The notes under the pieces: model-generated
What the model was told of the DNA's origin: nothing
Databases searched by the model: none
The model's input: the letters and a program-made list of their open reading frames with translations, nothing else
Shown here: positions 39,111 to 41,920 of the stretch, in pieces
How the letters are laid out: every line of letters begins with the position of its first letter
Position numbering within the stretch: position 1 is the first letter of the stretch
Program-made: the position numbers and the translations under genes
Source of the DNA: a bacterium
Lineage (GTDB): Bacteria > Patescibacteriota > Minisyncoccia > Phycocordibacterales > UBA12445
Reading direction: 5' to 3'
DNA length: 41,920 nucleotides
NCBI GenBank assembly: GCA_030648005.1
Contig: JAUSIP010000020.1
Span: forward strand, 1 to 41,920

Positions 39111-39181
39111 TGGGAGATCGTCTAATGGTAGGACAGCGGCCTTTGAAGCCGTGAATCTTGGTTCGATTCCAAGTCTCCCAG
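39111..39181 (+). tRNA. tRNA-Gln (anticodon UUG)
   Basis: A complete cloverleaf of 71 nt. The acceptor stem TGGGAGA/TCTCCCA includes the U1-A72 pair typical of tRNA-Gln. Anticodon stem GCGGC/GCCGT has loop CTTTGAA (anticodon TTG), and the T-arm carries GGTTCGATTCC. CCA is not encoded; the discriminator G is followed by TT and the ATG of the Nudix gene. Confidence 0.96.
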
Positions 39182-39183
39182 TT

Positions 39184-39639
39184 ATGAACGAAAACAAAAA
39201 ATTTGTGATTAGATGCAGGGCTATTATTATTCATGACGGTAAGTTATTGGTAGTTAAGCACCCGCATAATACTAGTTTTGCCGCTTTACCAGGTGGGCAT
39301 CTAGAATGGGGAGAAGATGTTATTGAGTGTATGAGTCGGGAGATCGAAGAAGAGCTAGGCGTTAAACCAGAAATAGGTAGGTTGCTTTACATTAACACCT
39401 TTGCGGACGGAGAGAATTCTCAACCGATGGAGTTTTTCTTTGAGGTAAAAAACGGAAAGGACTATGTTGACAGCGAGAAGTTGGTCCGCTCTCACGCCCA
39501 TGAAATCGCGGAGATAATTTGGGCATCGCCGACAGATAATATTAAAATTCTTCCTCAACAACTCGGACAAGATTTTAAAGAAAGTCGAGTTTTATCTGAT
39601 ACGGTCCGTTACATTAGTGGCTTCAGAAAAATCTCTTAG
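39184..39639 (+). CDS. Nudix hydrolase
   Basis: A 151-aa Nudix enzyme that hydrolyses a nucleoside diphosphate linked to another moiety. The Nudix box runs G38 to V60: GHLEWGE, then REIEEELGV, fitting G-x5-E-x7-R-E-x2-E-E-x-G. The start is ATG 39184, only 2 nt after the tRNA-Gln discriminator; an upstream GTG would lie inside the tRNA and is rejected. Maturation of the tRNA 3' end should therefore release a nearly leaderless mRNA. Substrate cannot be inferred; the SPTDNIKILPQQLGQDF tail is not diagnostic. Confidence 0.9.
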   Translation: MNENKKFVIRCRAIIIHDGKLLVVKHPHNTSFAALPGGHLEWGEDVIECMSREIEEELGVKPEIGRLLYINTFADGENSQPMEFFFEVKNGKDYVDSEKLVRSHAHEIAEIIWASPTDNIKILPQQLGQDFKESRVLSDTVRYISGFRKIS

Positions 39640-39642
39640 TTT

Positions 39643-39676
39643 ATCCCCACTTTTTCTTAGTTTAAGCGGGGATTTT
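39643..39676 (+). terminator. Probable terminator after the Nudix gene
   Basis: ATCCCC and CTT (39643-39652) pair with AAG and GGGGAT (39664-39673), with one mismatch between the blocks and an 11-nt loop, followed by a short T run. Weaker than the others. Confidence 0.6.
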
Positions 39677-39745
39677 ATCTTATAATTAACGTATCGCTTC
39701 CATATTTTAATACCACAATTCAGGTAATTATTTGAAGCGCTACAA

Positions 39746-41920
39746 ATGCCGAATAGGCACTACATAAAGTTCAAGTTGAAATATTTTTTTAGGCTGGTTT
39801 TTATTGGTCTTTTTTCGCTTACCGCGTTGTTCTCTTATTCTGCTACTTTTGCCGCTACGGGTGTGCCAAGAGTTATTAGTTATCAGGGTAGATTAACTGA
39901 CTCAAGTGGTAGCCTTCTGGGTACTCTTGCTGGGACAAGTTATTTCTTTAAATTTTCTATCTGGGACAACTCTACTGTGGGCTCCGGCAGTCGCCTCTGG
40001 CCTACAGCTTCTCCGGCTACTACCACAGTCACTGTTCGACAGGGTGTATTCAATGTAAACATTGGAGATATTGCCGGAGGCTATCCGGATGTATTAGATT
40101 ACAATTTCAATACTAACCAAACCATCTATCTTCAGGTTGAAGTTTCTTCTGATAACGTAACTTATCAAACACTTTCACCACGACAACAGATAGCAGCTAC
40201 TGCTTTCGCTCAAATAGCCGGTGCAGTTAGTGGGACAACCACCCCATCATCTTTTGGGACAACTACTCCTATAACTAACTCCCAAGTGACAATAGAGGCA
40301 ACAAGTACAGGTAGCGTTCTTGCAACCCTCCGTGGTTTTGCCTCGCAGGTGGCCAACCTTTTCCAGGTTCAGGATAGTGCTACTACCAACCTATTTTCAA
40401 TATCTGCATCTGGAGTTGCGTCTACAACCGCACTTGTAGTTTCTAATAGCTTTTCGCAAGGGGGCCTTACTGATTGTTCTTTAGAAACACAAACAGTGCT
40501 TTATAACTCGACTACAGGCAGATTTACATGCGGAGTTGACGGAACAGGTGCTGGTAGCAGTACCTGGGCCACTACAACCTCCCAAGTTGCCTCACAACTT
40601 ATAAATTACTCAAACAATAGCTCTGACATCATTGCTATTGGCAGTACGGCTACAACTTCGGCTGAATACTGGTTTGATCCTAACTCTCTGGTTGCATTTA
40701 TATCAGGCAATATTGGTATCGGTACCACCTCACCGGCCTCACCTCTTTCTGTCCATGGTAACGCTCTCATATCCGGTGACCTGACTCTCGCCTCTATATC
40801 CGCCACCGGCACACTCTTAGTCGTCGGCTCCACCACCCTCCAGATCTTCACCGCACTGAATTCAACAACAACCAATGCCACAACCACAAATCTATCTATC
40901 TCAGGCACAGCATCTACTAGTAGATTGGTGGTATCAGGCACAGGAACATCTACATTAGCCGGCGGTGTCACTCTAACCTCCGGCACTATCAACATCCCAA
41001 CCGGCTCTTCCTTCCTCATCAACAACGCCAACATCCTCTCTGCCACCACCCTCGGCTCCTCAGTCGTCAACTCCTCCCTGACCTCAGTCGGCACCCTAAC
41101 ATCACTCACAACTTCCGGCACCCTCACCGTCACTGGCCTCTCCTCCCTCAACGGTGGAGCTTCCACCACAAATCTCTCTGCCACTAACTACATCTCAGTC
41201 GGTGGTCTCTCCACCACCACCGCAGGCAGTGTCAACACCGGCACCTCATTCCAGATCCTCGGCACCGACGTCCTAACCACTAACACTCTAGGCACCGGCA
41301 TCTTGACTTCCTCCCTAACCTCCGTCGGCACCCTCGACTCCGGCTCCATCACCGCCAACTTCGGCTCGATCAACATCGGTAGTGACGCCCTGACCGCCGG
41401 CGCAGGCTCATTCTCGTCTTTAACTAACACCGGTGCACTGACTAATACAGGCCTGGCAACATTTAATGGGGGAGCATCAACCACTCATATCTCTGTCTTC
41501 GGCACTTCCTTCTTCGGCGGTACAGCCACCACCACTATTAATTCAACGGGTGACCTCTTAGTCGTCGGCTCCACCACCCTCCAGAACTTCACCGGTCTGC
41601 TCTCTACCACCACAGAGGCTACAACTACTAACCTCTTCGCCACTAGAGCTGTTTTCACTGGCGCCACCACTACCGATCTCCGAGTCTCCGGTACCCTCTC
41701 TTCTGTCAACTTCTCTACGACGAATCTATCTACTTCCGGCACTCTCACCGTCACTGGCCTCTCCTCCCTCAACGGTGGAGCCTCCACCACCGCACTCTCT
41801 TCCTCAGGTTCAGCCTTCTTCGCTACCACCAACGGTTCTGTCGGTATATCTACCACCTCTCCTTTTGGATTGCTGTCAATCAACCCTAACGGCATCATCG
41901 GCCCATCTTTTGTTGTTGGT
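39746..41920 (+). CDS. Giant Ser/Thr-rich repetitive surface protein, N-terminal 725 residues (3' end outside window)
   Basis: The frame is open from ATG 39746 to the window edge with no stop. A signal peptide (FRLVFIGLFSLTALFSYSATFA, then ATG) opens it. Then comes a folded domain (about 40-150) starting GVPRVISYQGRLTDSSG and ending LSPRQQIAATAFAQIAGA. From about residue 170 the protein becomes low-complexity beta-type repeats with recurring LTSVGTL, SGTLTVTGLSSLNGGASTT, VVGSTTLQ and GIGTTSP/GISTTSP. These resemble fibrous adhesin or tail-fibre stalks. Ser, Thr, Gly and Leu dominate. A -10 TATAAT at 39681 gives a leader of about 53 nt. It is probably a cell-surface fibre for host contact, by analogy with CPR surface proteins; that role is inferred. 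Confidence 0.85.
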   Translation, partial: MPNRHYIKFKLKYFFRLVFIGLFSLTALFSYSATFAATGVPRVISYQGRLTDSSGSLLGTLAGTSYFFKFSIWDNSTVGSGSRLWPTASPATTTVTVRQGVFNVNIGDIAGGYPDVLDYNFNTNQTIYLQVEVSSDNVTYQTLSPRQQIAATAFAQIAGAVSGTTTPSSFGTTTPITNSQVTIEATSTGSVLATLRGFASQVANLFQVQDSATTNLFSISASGVASTTALVVSNSFSQGGLTDCSLETQTVLYNSTTGRFTCGVDGTGAGSSTWATTTSQVASQLINYSNNSSDIIAIGSTATTSAEYWFDPNSLVAFISGNIGIGTTSPASPLSVHGNALISGDLTLASISATGTLLVVGSTTLQIFTALNSTTTNATTTNLSISGTASTSRLVVSGTGTSTLAGGVTLTSGTINIPTGSSFLINNANILSATTLGSSVVNSSLTSVGTLTSLTTSGTLTVTGLSSLNGGASTTNLSATNYISVGGLSTTTAGSVNTGTSFQILGTDVLTTNTLGTGILTSSLTSVGTLDSGSITANFGSINIGSDALTAGAGSFSSLTNTGALTNTGLATFNGGASTTHISVFGTSFFGGTATTTINSTGDLLVVGSTTLQNFTGLLSTTTEATTTNLFATRAVFTGATTTDLRVSGTLSSVNFSTTNLSTSGTLTVTGLSSLNGGASTTALSSSGSAFFATTNGSVGISTTSPFGLLSINPNGIIGPSFVVG
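40814..40843 (+). repeat. 30-nt direct repeat in the surface gene, copy 1
   Basis: Encodes LLVVGSTTLQ. The identical 30 nt recur at 41555-41584, 741 nt (247 codons) downstream, so the frame is preserved. Confidence 0.85.
41111..41169 (+). repeat. 59-nt direct repeat in the surface gene, copy 1
   Basis: Encodes TSGTLTVTGLSSLNGGASTT. It recurs at 41732-41790 with two mismatches, 621 nt (207 codons) downstream. The conservation at DNA level indicates recent duplication or gene conversion. Confidence 0.88.
41555..41584 (+). repeat. 30-nt direct repeat in the surface gene, copy 2
   Basis: Identical to 40814-40843; both are followed by A, then TC or AC, then TTCACC. Confidence 0.85.
41732..41790 (+). 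repeat. 59-nt direct repeat in the surface gene, copy 2
   Basis: Matches 41111-41169 at 57 of 59 positions; both differences are synonymous third-position changes (CCC/CTC-type and GCT/GCC). Confidence 0.88.

Noticed and set aside
39151..39183. GTG start for the Nudix gene inside tRNA-Gln
   Set aside because: The added residues are a translation of the tRNA T-arm; ATG 39184 is the natural start.
40814..41790. Possible CRISPR-like array
   Set aside because: Repeats are sparse, in frame, unevenly spaced and within a coding region; no spacers or cas genes are present.
40606..41898. Three long reverse-strand open frames rich in Val, Glu, Pro and Arg
   Set aside because: They mirror the C-rich Ser/Thr repeat region of the surface gene; the forward frame has a signal peptide and a coherent protein, so the reverse frames are shadows.

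Overview
The window reads as a chromosomal segment of a Candidate Phyla Radiation (Patescibacteria) bacterium, most likely Parcubacteria/Paceibacteria-like. This is an inference from gene content and protein architecture, not from a marker search. Supporting signs are a short ProRS without an editing domain, a DnaX without its zinc module, a MurF that starts directly at the Mur-ligase P-loop, overlapping cell-wall operons, tRNAs without encoded CCA, and a giant Ser/Thr-rich repetitive surface protein. TGA is used as an ordinary stop, so the code-25 lineages are excluded.

Layout. (1) 1-936: the end of an integrated element, a serine recombinase whose last codons run antisense through a tRNA-Ala gene. 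(2) 937-4800: a small secreted transglycosylase, ppa, a small conserved-looking protein, a secreted unknown, ychF and a 67-aa unknown. (3) 4832-11700: murA, mreB, a delta-prime-like clamp-loader gene, a 49-aa gene, a 626-aa protein with a WCTAG motif, frr and rseP. (4) 11771-19146: a repeat-containing unknown, then proS-mreB-mreC-mreD-mrdA-femAB, a wall-elongation operon. (5) 19197-22142: an acyltransferase, greA, lysS. (6) 22191-27208: a dcw cluster (mraZ-rsmH-ftsL-ftsI-murF) followed by a DUF167 gene. (7) 27267-32329: a charged small protein, grpE-dnaK-dnaJ and a phospholipase D/cardiolipin synthase. (8) 32324-39639: cysS (reverse strand), an exported beta-carbonic-anhydrase relative, argS, dnaX, an unusual ClpB-like AAA+ protein, tRNA-Gln and a Nudix hydrolase. 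(9) 39746 to the end: a repetitive surface protein, open at the window edge.

The genes form two expression classes. Housekeeping genes have essentially no Shine-Dalgarno sequence, and several (murA, frr, proS, lysS, cysS, argS) have a -10 hexamer ending 6-7 nt before the start codon, the geometry of leaderless mRNAs. Seven lineage-type genes (2682, 4548, 11771, 19197, 27267, 33833, 37696) instead have strong GGAG/GGAGG Shine-Dalgarno sites, stand alone and end in an intrinsic terminator, like moron cassettes dropped between core operons.

The window also carries several families of short palindromic elements, some inserted in frame inside essential genes: a 57-63 nt double hairpin (three copies, one inside ychF), a 25-bp perfect inverted repeat inside femAB, and a 27-nt element shared by murA and grpE in opposite orientation. 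A further intercistronic motif built on GTATAAG starts at or just before the upstream stop codon at four operon junctions. These elements and the two initiation styles are the most novel signals here.
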